Below, piece by piece: positions 8,901-17,058 of a DNA stretch of 64,000 nucleotides. The stretch spans positions 1-64,000 of the forward strand of contig NZ_JAGQCU010000011.1 in assembly GCF_024346355.1 (NCBI RefSeq), written 5' to 3'. A model generated the notes under the pieces. That model did no database searches. It was not told the origin of the DNA and saw only the letters and a list, made by a program, of their open reading frames with translations. Both the position numbers and the translations under genes were made by a program. Source of the stretch: Cyanobium sp. ATX 6A2 (GTDB taxonomy: Bacteria > Cyanobacteriota > Cyanobacteriia > PCC-6307 > Cyanobiaceae). Every line of letters starts with the position of its first letter. The first letter of the stretch is position 1.

Positions 8901-9585
8901 TCCCCTGCCCGAGATCCCCGAGGAGGTGCGCGCTGCGGGGCTGGAGGCCCTGCAGGCCGATCTGCGCAGCCTGCAGGCCCGCATGGAGGCTCTCGAGCCG
9001 GTGAACATGCTGGCCCTCGAGGAACTCGAGCAGCTCGAGGGGCGCCTGGCCGAGCTGGAGCAGCGCCTGGCGGTGCTCAGCCAGGAGCGCGAGGAGCTGC
9101 TGCTGCGCATCGAAACCGTGGCCACCCTGCGCCAGGAGGCCTTTCTGGAGGCCTTCACCGCGGTGGATGGCCACTTCCGCACGATCTTCGCCGAACTCTC
9201 CGATGGCGAGGGCCACCTGCAGCTGGAGAACCCCGAGGCCCCCCTGGAGGGCGGCCTCACCCTGGTGGCCCATCCCAAGGGCAAGGCGGTGCGCCGGCTG
9301 AATGCCATGAGCGGGGGCGAGAAGTCACTCACCGCCCTGAGCTTTCTGTTTGCCCTGCAGCGCTTCCGTCCCTCGCCCTTCTACGCCTTCGACGAGGTGG
9401 ACAGCTTCCTCGACGGGGTGAACGTGGAACGCCTGGCCGGCCTGATCGCCCGCCAGGCCCAGCAGGCGCAGTTCATGGTGGTGAGCCACCGGCGACCGAT
9501 GATCGCCGCCGCCACCCGTACCATCGGCGTGACCCAGGCCCGCGGCGCGCACACGCAGGTGGTGGGTTTACCGCCAGCCGCGTAA
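5971..9585 (+). CDS. smc: Chromosome segregation ATPase SMC
   Basis: Structural maintenance of chromosomes protein (about 1204 residues) that, with ScpA/ScpB, extrudes and organises DNA loops. The N-terminal ATPase half has Walker A (GPNGSGKSN, residues 32-40). Long coiled coils rich in Gln/Arg/Glu surround a hinge at about residues 535-690 (GIHGPVAQLGEV...). The C-terminal half has the ABC signature (NAMSGGEKSL, ~1109) and Walker B (YAFDEVDSFLDG, ~1136). The start is TTG 5971 or GTG 5974; the family usually begins (M)VxINQVEL. The reading frame is intact. The gene is followed after 27 bp by the PRC-barrel gene. Confidence 0.97.
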   Translation: MVHINQVELHQFKSFGGSMTIPLDNGFTVVTGPNGSGKSNILDAVLFCLGLASSRGMRAERLPDLINSAMHRAGRAAETVVSVRFDLRDWQPDHAEAGLEAPEEGPWIHTGQSEWTVSRRLRVAPGGTYASSFSADGVACNLQQLQTQLRRLRVDPEGSNVVMQGDVTRIVSMGARDRRTIIDELAGVALFDSRIEQSRGKLEEVQERQERCGIVQQELLATRQKLERDCAKARTYQELRARLQEGRRQQQVLGFEAAREALHQLERRGQSLRSRQQSEREAIAAAEQTLGVAAGALEELQAEVKALGEDQLLSVQAELAGLEAGDRELARQAERHQQQAETLQQQRQQLGDRQGELRRQQQELEAGDDGTELEAAEAACRSAEAAVELSRRRLGEVAGRSGSWLEDQQRRSSERQRLSARISPLEAECQQLRERCRQNESRCAELDAEQRQESEALGQAQGQLEALEQELQQRGQRSSNGQGQVQELAEALALQQRTRSRLEQEQAQLETEIARLDSRRETLQESRGTGALRVLLEAGLEGIHGPVAQLGEVEERYRLALEVAAGARLGQVVVDDDAIAARAIELLRQRRAGRLTFLPLNKIRGGSGSSAAGAAAAALQRGGTAGAGSGRLGRAIDLVQHEPVYAEVFRYVFGDTLVFSDLGSARRELGRCRAVTLDGELLERSGAMTGGSLQQRSGQLSFGRSQEGDEAAPLRRRLLELGESLVACRRKEAELAHQLDTLRPELSGQQQRQAALEAECASARRALAPRLQQQEQRQQRLQQLRQALEADQLRLQALEAELEPLQGQLLELQRAEASAAHSGDAGRWQGLQHNLETADQTLAAARQQRDRLLAGRRERALAAERLRQQFEGLAAEEQRLVAAVQALVEERQQWKARQQAGLEQRRALEARQSELQTRFGERRRERDAAEAGVAAQRQQLQQRQWDLQRLGEELQSLADQERSEALRLEQLQRELPDPLPEIPEEVRAAGLEALQADLRSLQARMEALEPVNMLALEELEQLEGRLAELEQRLAVLSQEREELLLRIETVATLRQEAFLEAFTAVDGHFRTIFAELSDGEGHLQLENPEAPLEGGLTLVAHPKGKAVRRLNAMSGGEKSLTALSFLFALQRFRPSPFYAFDEVDSFLDGVNVERLAGLIARQAQQAQFMVVSHRRPMIAAATRTIGVTQARGAHTQVVGLPPAA

Positions 9586-9612
9586 GCGTTGGCTCTGGAG
9601 GAGAATGCCGCC

Positions 9613-10695
9613 ATGACCAGCACTCCGCCCGGGGGCGATCGCCGCGCCCAGTCCAGTGACCCCCTTGCCGATCCCCCCAGCGATCGGCTCTGGCTGCGCT
9701 CGGAACTGATGGGCACCCAGGTGATCACCCGCGACAGCGGCCGCCGCCTTGGTGTGGTGGGGGAGGTGGTGGTGGACATCGATCGCCGGCAAGTGGTGGC
9801 CCTGGGTCTGCGCGACAACCCCCTCACTCGCTTCCTGCCGGGCCTGCCCCGCTGGATGCCGCTGGAGCACATCCGCCAGGTGGGGGATGTGATCCTGGTG
9901 GACTCCACCGATTCGCTGGCGGAGGGCTTCAACCCCGATCGCTACAGCAGGGTGATCAATTGCCAGGTGGTCACCGAAGCGGGGGAACAGCTGGGCAAGG
10001 TGCTGGGCTTCAGCTTCGACATCGAAACCGGCGAGCTCACCACCCTGGTGCTGGCCGCCCTGGGGGTGCCCCTGCTGGGCGAGGGGGTGCTCAGCACCTG
10101 GGAGCTGGCGGTGGAGGAGATCGTGAGCAGCGGCAGCGACCGGATCATCGTGTACGAGGGGGCCGAGGAGAAGCTCAAGCAGCTCGGCAGCGGCCTGCTG
10201 GAGAAGCTGGGCATCGGCGGCGCCAGCTGGGAGCAGGAGGAGCGCCAGCGTTACCGGGGCTCGATGGTGCCGGTGGAGAACCAGCTGGCTGCAGGCCTGC
10301 CGGCCGTTCAGCAGGAGCAGCGCCGCATCCAGCCCGCCAGCGCCCGCGCCTTCGAGCCCGAGGACGACTACGACTACGTGGAGGTGGAGGAGCGACGCGA
10401 ACGGGAACCGCTGCGTCAGCGCCGCTACCTCGATGAGGAGGAGGATCCCGGAGAGCGGGACTACGGGCGCCCGACCGGCAGGAGCCAGGCCAGTCGGGTC
10501 GACCCCAGCCTCGACCGGGACGCGACGGAGCCCAGGGAACCCGAGCCCTTCAGGCCGCAGCCCGCGCCCGAGCGGCGGCCTGATCTCGATGTCAGCGAGC
10601 GGCCCACTCCACCACCACCCCGGCGGCGGCCGCCGGCACCGGTCAACCGGGAGCCCCTGGATGTGGAGGTCGACGACCTCGGCGATCCCTGGTGA
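9613..10695 (+). CDS. PRC-barrel domain protein with disordered C-terminus
   Basis: A 360-residue cyanobacterial protein. Two PRC-barrel units are visible: about residues 25-95 (GTQVITRDSGRRLGVVGEVV) and 110-190 (YSRVINCQVVTEAGEQLGKV). PRC barrels are small beta barrels found in photosynthetic reaction centre H subunit and in RNA-processing RimM. The C-terminal 140 residues are Arg/Glu/Pro-rich and likely disordered, ending in a short acidic VEVDDLGDPW. The start at 9613 is chosen for its GGAGGAG ribosome site 9 bp upstream; an ATG-like start at 9589 lies before it. Directly downstream of smc and probably co-transcribed. Function unknown; a membrane or thylakoid scaffold role is conjecture. 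Confidence 0.83.
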   Translation: MTSTPPGGDRRAQSSDPLADPPSDRLWLRSELMGTQVITRDSGRRLGVVGEVVVDIDRRQVVALGLRDNPLTRFLPGLPRWMPLEHIRQVGDVILVDSTDSLAEGFNPDRYSRVINCQVVTEAGEQLGKVLGFSFDIETGELTTLVLAALGVPLLGEGVLSTWELAVEEIVSSGSDRIIVYEGAEEKLKQLGSGLLEKLGIGGASWEQEERQRYRGSMVPVENQLAAGLPAVQQEQRRIQPASARAFEPEDDYDYVEVEERREREPLRQRRYLDEEEDPGERDYGRPTGRSQASRVDPSLDRDATEPREPEPFRPQPAPERRPDLDVSERPTPPPPRRRPPAPVNREPLDVEVDDLGDPW

Positions 10696-10697
10696 GA

Positions 10698-10714
10698 CCC
10701 CCAACCGTTGGGGG
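10698..10714. terminator. Short hairpin between convergent genes
   Basis: CCCCCAA-CCG-TTGGGGG, a perfect 7-bp stem between the PRC-barrel gene and msrB, which converge here with only 29 bp between stops. It is well placed as a bidirectional terminator but lacks a T-run. Confidence 0.5.
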
Positions 10715-10724
10715 CCGGTGACAC

Positions 10725-11165
10725 TCAGGCGGGCCTGAACTCCAGCGAGGCGGAATTCACGCAATGACGCTGCCCGGTGGGGGCGGGCCCGTCGGCGAAC
10801 ACGTGCCCCAGGTGGGCCTCGCAGTTGGCGCAGCGAATCTCCGTGCGCGTCATGCCGTGGCTGCGGTCCACGAGGGTGCTGATCGCGGCCGGCTTCACGC
10901 CATCCCAGAAGCTGGGCCAGCCGGTGCCGGACTCGAACTTGGTGGCGCTGCTGAACAGCGGCGCACCGCAGCACAGGCAGTGGTAAGTGCCGGTGGCCTT
11001 GTGGTTCCAGTATTCGCCTGTGAAAGCCCGCTCGGTGCCGCCCTGGCGGGTGATCCGGAACTGCTCGGGGGTGAGCTTCTGGCGCCACACCTCCTCGCGG
11101 GCATCACGGCTGAGGCCGCTGTCAAGCCCACAGGCCGAGGCGGGGCTGGGCGTGGGCTCGGACAT
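10725..11165 (-). CDS. msrB: Peptide-methionine (R)-S-oxide reductase MsrB
   Basis: Reduces methionine-R-sulfoxide in oxidised proteins using thioredoxin. At 146 residues it is a normal single-domain MsrB. Two CxxC zinc pairs are present (CLCC near residue 65 and CANC near residue 112), the conserved SGTGWPSF motif lies between them, and the catalytic cysteine is in RHCVNSASL close to the C-terminus. The N-terminal ~25 residues are an unconserved extension. Oxidative repair is expected in an oxygenic phototroph. It converges on the PRC-barrel gene and follows the LpxB-like gene on the same strand. Confidence 0.96.
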   Translation of the reverse strand: MSEPTPSPASACGLDSGLSRDAREEVWRQKLTPEQFRITRQGGTERAFTGEYWNHKATGTYHCLCCGAPLFSSATKFESGTGWPSFWDGVKPAAISTLVDRSHGMTRTEIRCANCEAHLGHVFADGPAPTGQRHCVNSASLEFRPA

Positions 11166-11193
11166 GGCGGACTGGCGTGCAGATCAGCCGACC

Positions 11194-12450
11194 CTAGGAA
11201 TCACCGCCCTCCGGCGGCAGCAGCTCCCGCACCAGCGCCACCAGGGCAGCCACGGCTCCCCCCTCGCCGCGCAGGCCGCGCAACTCCAGGCGCAGGGCCT
11301 CCAGGCGCTCAGGGCGGGAGAGCCAGTCGGCGCTTTCGGCGGCGATTTGGGGCGGCGTGATCGACCCCACTCGTTCCGGCACCAGCAGATGTCCGGCGTG
11401 GATGTTGGGCAGGGCCAGCAGACCCCGCCGTCGCAGCCGCCAGGCGGTGAGCGCGCGTCCCAGCAGCAGTCCCAGCACCGGCAGCCGCGCCAGCCAGCCC
11501 GCCAGACCATCCCAGGCCCGCATCACCTCCGGGTGCTGGGTGGGCACCAGCACCAGCATCGGCAGCCCCAGGGCCGCCAGTTCGGCGGTGTTGGCGCCCA
11601 CCGTGGTGAGGGCGAGAGCGCACTGGCTGAGGGGCCCGTGGGCCGGTGCCGAGCGCGTGAGTTCAATGCGGGTGCCGGCGGGGGTGATCAGGGCCAGGCC
11701 ATCGCTCTCCAGCAGGGCGGAAGGCAGCGGCCGGGGCACACCGGAGCCGTAGCAGCGGGCGATGGGATTGCCGGCACCGGCGCAGTGCAGCAGCTCGGCC
11801 AGGTTGGTGGTGGGCGCCAGGGGCAACAGAAACCGGCAGCCGGGCCGCAGCGCCGCCAGCCGGTCGGCCGTCTCGAGCAGAAAGGGCACGCCCACCAGCA
11901 GCTTGGCCCGTTTGGAGCCCGGCAGCAGGGCCACCCACTCGCCGGCGGGCAGGGGGTCGTCGCGGCGGGCCCGCTCGCCGAGATCCGCCATCAGATCGCC
12001 CACCACCGTGCAGCGCTGGCGCCACCGGGGTGCCAGCCGGCCGGCGGCCCGCGGCCCCATGGCGGCGATGCGATCGTTCCAGCGCGGCCAGCGGGCCAGC
12101 CACTCCGCATAGGTGAGGTGCCGGTAGCCCAGGCGCGCTGAGAGCAACACCGTCCAGAACTGGTCGCCGCCCAGGAACACCACCACCCCCCGCCCGGGCC
12201 AGACCCCCCAGCGGCCTGGCCGCAGCAGCAGGGGCCAGAAGCGTCGCGCCGGGGTGATGCGCTCGAACAGGTTCCAGTCCGCCGCCACCCTGTGCTCCCG
12301 GCCGGTGCCGTTGGGACAGGGCACCAGCACCAGGTGCAGGGCGCCGGCGGCTGCGGCAGAGTGTGGCCGCAGCGGAAGCTGGCGATGCAGGCCGAGGGCC
12401 AGAGGCCGCACCCAGGTGGCGAGCTCCCCGGGGCCGTTGCTCACCAGCAC
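11194..12450 (-). CDS. Lipid-A-disaccharide synthase-like glycosyltransferase
   Basis: A 418-residue protein of the cyanobacterial 'lipid-A-disaccharide synthase-related' family, distant from LpxB (GT19). It opens with the LVSNGPGELATWVRPLA motif, matching the 'GExSGD' loop region of LpxB, has a central LLPGSKRAKL motif (like the LPGSR of LpxB), and a C-terminal nucleotide-sugar region (TTVGANTAELAALGLPMLV, then PTQHPEV). Picocyanobacteria make simplified or no classical lipid A, so the acceptor is uncertain. It ends 28 bp before msrB. An upstream start cannot be excluded. Confidence 0.8.
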   Translation of the reverse strand: MLVSNGPGELATWVRPLALGLHRQLPLRPHSAAAAGALHLVLVPCPNGTGREHRVAADWNLFERITPARRFWPLLLRPGRWGVWPGRGVVVFLGGDQFWTVLLSARLGYRHLTYAEWLARWPRWNDRIAAMGPRAAGRLAPRWRQRCTVVGDLMADLGERARRDDPLPAGEWVALLPGSKRAKLLVGVPFLLETADRLAALRPGCRFLLPLAPTTNLAELLHCAGAGNPIARCYGSGVPRPLPSALLESDGLALITPAGTRIELTRSAPAHGPLSQCALALTTVGANTAELAALGLPMLVLVPTQHPEVMRAWDGLAGWLARLPVLGLLLGRALTAWRLRRRGLLALPNIHAGHLLVPERVGSITPPQIAAESADWLSRPERLEALRLELRGLRGEGGAVAALVALVRELLPPEGGDS

Positions 12451-12520
12451 GATGGCGAACGGCTCAGGGGCGAACGGCTCAGGCGTGGCGGCTCAAGGCT
12501 GAAGGGGCTGAAGGAAAAAG

Positions 12521-12602
12521 TGCGGATGGCGAGACTTGAACTCGCAAGGCCGAAGCCACACGCCCCTCAAACGTGCGTGTCTACCAATTCCACCACATCC
12601 GC
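12521..12602 (-). tRNA. tRNA-Leu (anticodon GAG)
   Basis: An 82-nt class II tRNA. The acceptor stem GCGGATG pairs with CATCCGC, the D-arm reads TGGTGGAATTGGTAGACA, the anticodon loop TTGAGGG gives GAG (reads CUC/CUU), a short variable arm contains GGCTTCGGCC, and the T-loop is TTCAAGT. CCA is not encoded. It lies just upstream of the LpxB-like gene on the same strand, divergent from accC. Confidence 0.95.
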
Positions 12603-12735
12603 TGATGGGCCGGCTGAGGACCGAGATCCAGCGCCGGCCCGCAATATACCCATCACCCTGCCCCGCCTTCCATAGGGGGCGCTCTGTCGGCGCTGATACA
12701 GTCCGCTGCGGCCCGGTTGAGCAGAGACGCGGCGC

Positions 12736-14088
12736 ATGCCCATCGGCAAGTTGCTGATCGCCAACCGTGGCGAAATCGCCCTGCGCATTCTGCGCAGCTG
12801 CCGCGAACTGGGCATCCCCACCGTGGCCGTGTACAGCACGGTGGATCGCAACGCCCTGCATGTGCAGCTCGCCGATGAAACGGTGTGCGTGGGCGAGGCG
12901 CCCAGCGCCAAGAGCTACCTGAACATCCCCAACATCCTGGCGGCGGCCACCTCCCGGGGCGCCGATGCCATCCATCCCGGCTACGGCTTCCTGGCGGAGA
13001 ACGATCGCTTCGCCGAGATCTGCGGCGACCACGGCATCACCTTCGTGGGCCCCTCCCCCGAGGCGATCCGCTCGATGGGCGACAAGTCGACCGCCAAGGC
13101 CACCATGCAACAGGTGGGGGTGCCCACCATTCCAGGCAGCGAGGGCCTGCTGGCCTCCGTGGAGGAGGCTCGCGGGCTGGCCGCCCAGATGGGCTACCCG
13201 GTGATGATCAAGGCCACCGCCGGCGGCGGCGGTCGCGGCATGCGGCTGGTGCCCGGCGCCGATCAGCTCGAGAGCCTGTTCAAGGCAGCCCAGGGGGAGG
13301 CGGAGGCGGCCTTCGGCAATCCCGGCCTCTACATGGAGAAGTTCATCGCCCGGCCCCGGCACGTGGAGGTGCAGGTGCTGGCCGACCGCCACGGCAACGT
13401 GATTCATCTGGGTGAGCGCGACTGCTCGATCCAGCGCCGCCACCAGAAGCTGCTGGAGGAGGCGCCGAGCGTGGCCATCAACGCCGACCTGCGCCGGCAG
13501 ATGGGTGAAGCCGCCGTGGCCGTGGCCCGCGCCATCCGCTACGAGGGCGCGGGCACTGTGGAGTTCCTGGTGGACCAGAGCGGCCACTTCTATTTCATGG
13601 AGATGAACACCCGCATCCAGGTGGAACATCCGGTCACCGAGATGGTGACCGGTGTCGACCTGATCGCCGAGCAGCTGCGCATCGCCGGTGGGGAGCCGCT
13701 GACGATGACGCAGGACGACATCAAACTCTGCGGCCATGCCATTGAAGTGCGCATCAACGCTGAGGATCCCCGCCAGAACTTCCGCCCCGCCCCCGGACGC
13801 ATCACTGGCTGGCTGCCCCCCGGAGGACCGGGAGTGCGCTTCGACAGCCACGTTTACACGGGCTACGAGATCCCACCCTTCTACGACTCCCTGATCGGCA
13901 AGCTGATCGTGTGGGGGGTGGACCGCGACCACGCCCTGCGCCGCCTGCACCGGGCCCTCTCCGAATGTGCCGTCACCGGCATTCCCACCACCATCGACTT
14001 CCACCTGCAGCTGATCGAGCGGCCCGAGTTCCAGGCCGGCGATGTGCACACGAAATTTGTGGAGGAAGACATGCTGCCGATGTCCTGA
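12736..14088 (+). CDS. accC: Acetyl-CoA carboxylase biotin carboxylase subunit
   Basis: Carboxylates biotin on the AccB carrier using bicarbonate and ATP, the first half-reaction of fatty-acid synthesis. At 450 residues it is full length. The N-terminal domain begins [17 protein letters not shown]; the ATP-grasp glycine loop ([10 protein letters not shown]) is near residue 165; the catalytic region [16 protein letters not shown] is near residues 287-302; the C-terminal domain has the [12 protein letters not shown] motif. The reading frame is intact. In picocyanobacteria accC is commonly next to yggT-psbX-ycf66, as here. Confidence 0.97.
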   Translation: MPIGKLLIANRGEIALRILRSCRELGIPTVAVYSTVDRNALHVQLADETVCVGEAPSAKSYLNIPNILAAATSRGADAIHPGYGFLAENDRFAEICGDHGITFVGPSPEAIRSMGDKSTAKATMQQVGVPTIPGSEGLLASVEEARGLAAQMGYPVMIKATAGGGGRGMRLVPGADQLESLFKAAQGEAEAAFGNPGLYMEKFIARPRHVEVQVLADRHGNVIHLGERDCSIQRRHQKLLEEAPSVAINADLRRQMGEAAVAVARAIRYEGAGTVEFLVDQSGHFYFMEMNTRIQVEHPVTEMVTGVDLIAEQLRIAGGEPLTMTQDDIKLCGHAIEVRINAEDPRQNFRPAPGRITGWLPPGGPGVRFDSHVYTGYEIPPFYDSLIGKLIVWGVDRDHALRRLHRALSECAVTGIPTTIDFHLQLIERPEFQAGDVHTKFVEEDMLPMS

Positions 14089-14112
14089 GGGGCCGGCAGC
14101 CCCCCAGCCGGC

Positions 14113-14433
14113 TCAGGCCACCGTGAGTGCGCGCTGCATCAGCTGGGTCAGCAGACCCTGCTGCCCCACCAGCAGCTCCCGCAGCAGGCTGATCAGACCC
14201 ACCCACACCACCGGCGTCACATCCACGCCGCCGATGGGCTGGATCAGCCGGCGCGTCGGTCCCAGCAGGGGTTCGGTGGGCCAGGCGATCAGGCGCAGCA
14301 CGCCCTTCTGGAGATCCAGCCGGGGATACCAGGTGAGCACGATGCGGAACAGAAACAGCAACGTCCACAGCGCCAGCAGCAGGCCCAGCAGCAGATGGGT
14401 CCAGGCCAGGGGAGAAGTGGGCAGAGCTGTCAC
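14113..14433 (-). CDS. YggT family membrane protein
   Basis: A 106-residue protein with two membrane segments (about residues 10-30 and 72-95) and the family motif VLTWYPRLD...[15 protein letters not shown], typical of YggT/CCB3/YlmG. In chloroplasts and cyanobacteria relatives assist cytochrome-haem attachment or thylakoid/nucleoid organisation; in this organism the role is unproven. It converges on accC and is divergent from psbX, leaving about 90 bp for two promoters. Confidence 0.9.
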   Translation of the reverse strand: MTALPTSPLAWTHLLLGLLLALWTLLFLFRIVLTWYPRLDLQKGVLRLIAWPTEPLLGPTRRLIQPIGGVDVTPVVWVGLISLLRELLVGQQGLLTQLMQRALTVA

Positions 14434-14522
14434 AAACCTCTAAGCATCAGCGCGCACAGCGTAGGGAGCCGCAGCCACTGCCTAGGATCACCACACCCAC
14501 GAGTGTCCCCGGCGACCTCCCC

Positions 14523-14645
14523 ATGACCCCTTCCCTCGCCAACTTCCTGAGCAGCCTCGTGTGGGGCGCGGTGATCGTGGTGGTGCCCATTGCCGTGGGG
14601 CTGGTGCTGATCAGCCAGACCGACCAGGTGGACCGGCGGCTCTGA
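14523..14645 (+). CDS. psbX: Photosystem II protein PsbX
   Basis: A 40-residue single-span thylakoid protein of photosystem II. The sequence begins [20 protein letters not shown] and ends [10 protein letters not shown], both characteristic of PsbX, with one hydrophobic helix (about residues 10-30). PsbX sits near cytochrome b559 and helps quinone exchange at QB. It stands alone between divergent yggT and ycf66, a synteny usual in this lineage. Confidence 0.96.
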   Translation: MTPSLANFLSSLVWGAVIVVVPIAVGLVLISQTDQVDRRL

Positions 14646-14727
14646 GCCAAGCCGGGGCATCCGTCTCGTCTTCGTTCTTCGTCTCGGCTCTCCTTAGAGT
14701 GGGTGCACGCTCCGTCGGAGGTCGTTT

Positions 14728-15702
14728 GTGGTCAATGCCAGTCTGAATTGGGCCAGCATCGTTGGCATCGTGCTGGCGGTGGGCGGGGCGCTGCTCTACT
14801 TCATGCGCAACTTCAAGCCGGCCCTGGCGCGTGACTACGACGTGTTCTTCGCGGCGGTGGGTCTGCTCTGCGGCGGAATTCTGTTCTTCCAGGGCTGGCG
14901 CCTCGATCCCATCCTTCAGTTCGGCCAGTTCCTGCTGGCCGGCACCACGGTGTTCTTCGCCTACGAAAGCGTGCGGCTGCGAGGGGTGACCACCGAACAG
15001 GCCCGCCGCTCCGCCTACTTCGACGACGACGAGCCGATGGCGGCGGAGCCTCCTCCCTATCGCCCCCGCATGGGCGGGCGAGGCTTGGAGGACGAGGGTC
15101 CTGAGCGTCTCGACGAACCTCAGGCCCTGCGCCGGCGCATCCCAGCCCGGGGGGCCGACGACGATCAGGACGACTTCTACCGGCCCCGCCGGCCCAGCCG
15201 GGCAGCCATCCCCGAGCGCGCCGCCAGCCGCCGCGACGAGGCCAGCCGCCCCGCTCCCGGTGCCTGGGACGACGACAGCCGCGACAGCGGCCCCACGCCG
15301 CGCCGCTACAGCGCTGGCCGCCCGGATAGCGCCCCTGAATTCGGCAGCCGGCGCCGCGATCGCGACGGCCAGAGCGAGGTGCGCCGAGGCAGCCGGCCGG
15401 TGGCGGCGGCCGATGCCATGCCCCGCTCCAGCCGCCGCCCTTCCGCCACCGCCGGACCGGCGCCAGCAGCCAGTGCCTCCGCCCCAGATCCTGGACGGGC
15501 GGGCATTCCCCAGGGCTCACCGATCCGCTCCCGCGGCCCCGAAGCCGCCGCGATCAGCGACGCCGACTACAGCCCGGTGGGCCGCAGCTCCCGCCAACAA
15601 CAACCGTCTGCCAGTCCCACCGGCAGCACCTCGCCGTCCGGCGGCGTGGCCCCTGAGCGCACCAGCCGCAGCCGCGACAATTCCTCGCGATTCGACGACT
15701 GA
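14728..15702 (+). CDS. ycf66: Ycf66 family protein
   Basis: A 324-residue protein. The N-terminal ~95 residues are the conserved Ycf66 domain with three hydrophobic stretches (VGIVLAVGGALLYFMRNFKP; FFAAVGLLCGGILFF; FLLAGTTVFFAYESVRLRG). The remaining ~230 residues are an Arg/Ser/Pro-rich, probably disordered tail of low conservation. Function is unknown; the family is confined to cyanobacteria and plastids and often follows psbX. The GTG start at 14728 gives the usual (M)VNASLNW N-terminus. Confidence 0.93.
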   Translation: MVNASLNWASIVGIVLAVGGALLYFMRNFKPALARDYDVFFAAVGLLCGGILFFQGWRLDPILQFGQFLLAGTTVFFAYESVRLRGVTTEQARRSAYFDDDEPMAAEPPPYRPRMGGRGLEDEGPERLDEPQALRRRIPARGADDDQDDFYRPRRPSRAAIPERAASRRDEASRPAPGAWDDDSRDSGPTPRRYSAGRPDSAPEFGSRRRDRDGQSEVRRGSRPVAAADAMPRSSRRPSATAGPAPAASASAPDPGRAGIPQGSPIRSRGPEAAAISDADYSPVGRSSRQQQPSASPTGSTSPSGGVAPERTSRSRDNSSRFDD

Positions 15703-15757
15703 GCGGCATGATCAACCTGCGCGCTGATTTGCGCGCTGAGTCGAGCACGCCATCTTG

Positions 15758-16306
15758 ATGGCGGCACGGTCGGCCAGCCTCCCTGGGCTCACCGCCCTGT
15801 TGCTGGCGCTCCTGCTCAGCGGCTGTGGCCTGGGGCTGGGCCGGCGGGCTCCGGGGGTGGGGCTTGGGGGTGGCAATCGCCTCGATCCGGCCCTGAGCGG
15901 CGATGGTCGCCTGCTGGCCTCCGTGCTGGAGCGCGAAGGGCAGGGCCGGGTGATCCTGCAGCAGCAGCCCGGCGGGGGGCTGCGCCCCCTGCGGCTGCGG
16001 CGGCGCCAGCCCCACAGCTCGCCGAGCCTGAGCTGGAATGGTCGCTACCTGGCGGTGCTGGTGCAGGAGGGGCCCCAGCGCCGAGCCGTGATTGAAGACC
16101 GCCTGCGGGGCCGTGTGGTGCGGCTGCAGCTGCCGCCCGGCAGCCAGCCCGAGCGCCTCAGCCTCTCCAGCGATGGCTCGCGCCTGGCGGTTCAGCTGCT
16201 GCGTAACGGCCGCCGCCGAGTGGAGGTGTTCGACCTCAGTGGCCTGCTGGAGCGGGATCTGCCCCCCGCCCGGGCGGTGCTTGGCGGCGGAGCTGGCCAG
16301 CCATGA
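15758..16306 (+). CDS. TolB-like lipoprotein
   Basis: A 182-residue protein. The signal peptide ends in a lipobox (LLSGC), so it is predicted to be lipid-anchored. The mature part has short beta-propeller-like repeats resembling TolB/PD40 strands ('LDPALSGDGRLLASV', 'SPSLSWNGRYLAVLV', 'RLSLSSDGSRLAVQL'). A TTG start 3 bp upstream is also possible. Its stop overlaps the next gene's ATG by 4 bp, so the two are coupled; the product of the second gene is organised the same way. Confidence 0.78.
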   Translation: MAARSASLPGLTALLLALLLSGCGLGLGRRAPGVGLGGGNRLDPALSGDGRLLASVLEREGQGRVILQQQPGGGLRPLRLRRRQPHSSPSLSWNGRYLAVLVQEGPQRRAVIEDRLRGRVVRLQLPPGSQPERLSLSSDGSRLAVQLLRNGRRRVEVFDLSGLLERDLPPARAVLGGGAGQP

Positions 16307-16809
16307 CCCGGCTCGCCAAAGCGCCGCCCCCCCATCTGGCCCTGCTCGCCGTGGCGGCTGTGGTGGCGGGGATCGCGGGCTGTGCCGGGGAGCGGCCGCG
16401 GCCCCTGGTGGCCCTCAACGGGCAGCTGGCGGGTGAGGAGAGCAGCCGTGAGCCAGCGCTGGCGGGACGCTGGCTGGCCCTGATCAGCACACGGGAGGGC
16501 CGCGACCGGGTGCAACTGGTGGATGTGGAGCGCAACGCGCAGCTGCCGCTGCCGGGCCTGAACCGTCCCGATGCCCAGGTGCTGAACCTGTCGGTGGATG
16601 CGGCCGGTGAACGGCTGGCCCTGGTGCGCCAGCTGGACGGCCGCACCGAACTGGTGCTCTATCAGCGCTCCCAGGGGAGCCTGCGGCTGCTGCCGATCAA
16701 TCCCGCCGGCGTGCCCCGGCGGGTGCAGCTGCGCGCCGACGGCCGCCAACTGGCCGTGGAGGTCAGTCGCGCCGGGCTCTGGCAGATCGACCTGCTCGAT
16801 CTGCCCTGA
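16303..16809 (+). CDS. TolB-like lipoprotein, paralogue of its neighbour
   Basis: A 168-residue protein. The signal peptide ends in a lipobox (GIAGC, near residue 27). The mature chain has three TolB/PD40-like strands ('EPALAGRWLALISTREGRDR', 'LNLSVDAAGERLALVRQLD', 'RRVQLRADGRQLAVEVSRAG'). Same length class and repeat spacing as the preceding gene, with ATGA overlap, so this is a tandem duplication probably acting as a pair at a membrane. A full TolB has six blades; each of these has about half, so a heterodimeric propeller is possible but unproven. Confidence 0.78.
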   Translation: MTRLAKAPPPHLALLAVAAVVAGIAGCAGERPRPLVALNGQLAGEESSREPALAGRWLALISTREGRDRVQLVDVERNAQLPLPGLNRPDAQVLNLSVDAAGERLALVRQLDGRTELVLYQRSQGSLRLLPINPAGVPRRVQLRADGRQLAVEVSRAGLWQIDLLDLP

Positions 16810-16827
16810 GCGTCAGGGCACAGAGCG

Positions 16828-17058
16828 TCAGGGGACAAGGCCGGCCCAGCGCAGAAACGTCTCACCGCTGAAGGCCTCGATCAGCAGCACGGCGGTGAAT
16901 CCCAGCATGGCGAAGCGGCCGTTCACCCGCTCGGCGTAGGAGCTCCAGCCGAAGGCGGGCACATCGGCGGTGGTGGCGCTGGTGGCCGGCTCCGGGGCAG
17001 GGGAGGAGGCGTCGGAAGACATGGGGGCGGAGGCGTCAGACATTGGCGCCGAAGACAT
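16828..17058 (-). CDS. hli: High-light-inducible protein (HLIP)
   Basis: A 76-residue one-helix chlorophyll-binding protein. The signature SYAERVNGRFAMLGFTAVLL contains the ExxNGRxAMxGF chlorophyll-binding motif, followed by a hydrophobic helix and the usual short tail. The first ~35 residues are a Ser/Ala/Pro-rich extension. HLIPs protect and help assemble photosystem II under excess light. Starts at 17058, 17043 and 17022 are all possible; the first overlaps the 3' end of the ABC transporter gene, suggesting co-transcription. Confidence 0.95.
   Translation of the reverse strand: MSSAPMSDASAPMSSDASSPAPEPATSATTADVPAFGWSSYAERVNGRFAMLGFTAVLLIEAFSGETFLRWAGLVP

Noticed and set aside
5947-9273. 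Very long open frame (1108 codons) antisense to smc
   Set aside because: It is a GC-bias shadow of smc: Leu/Gln/Gly-rich, no motifs, and smc is certain on the other strand.
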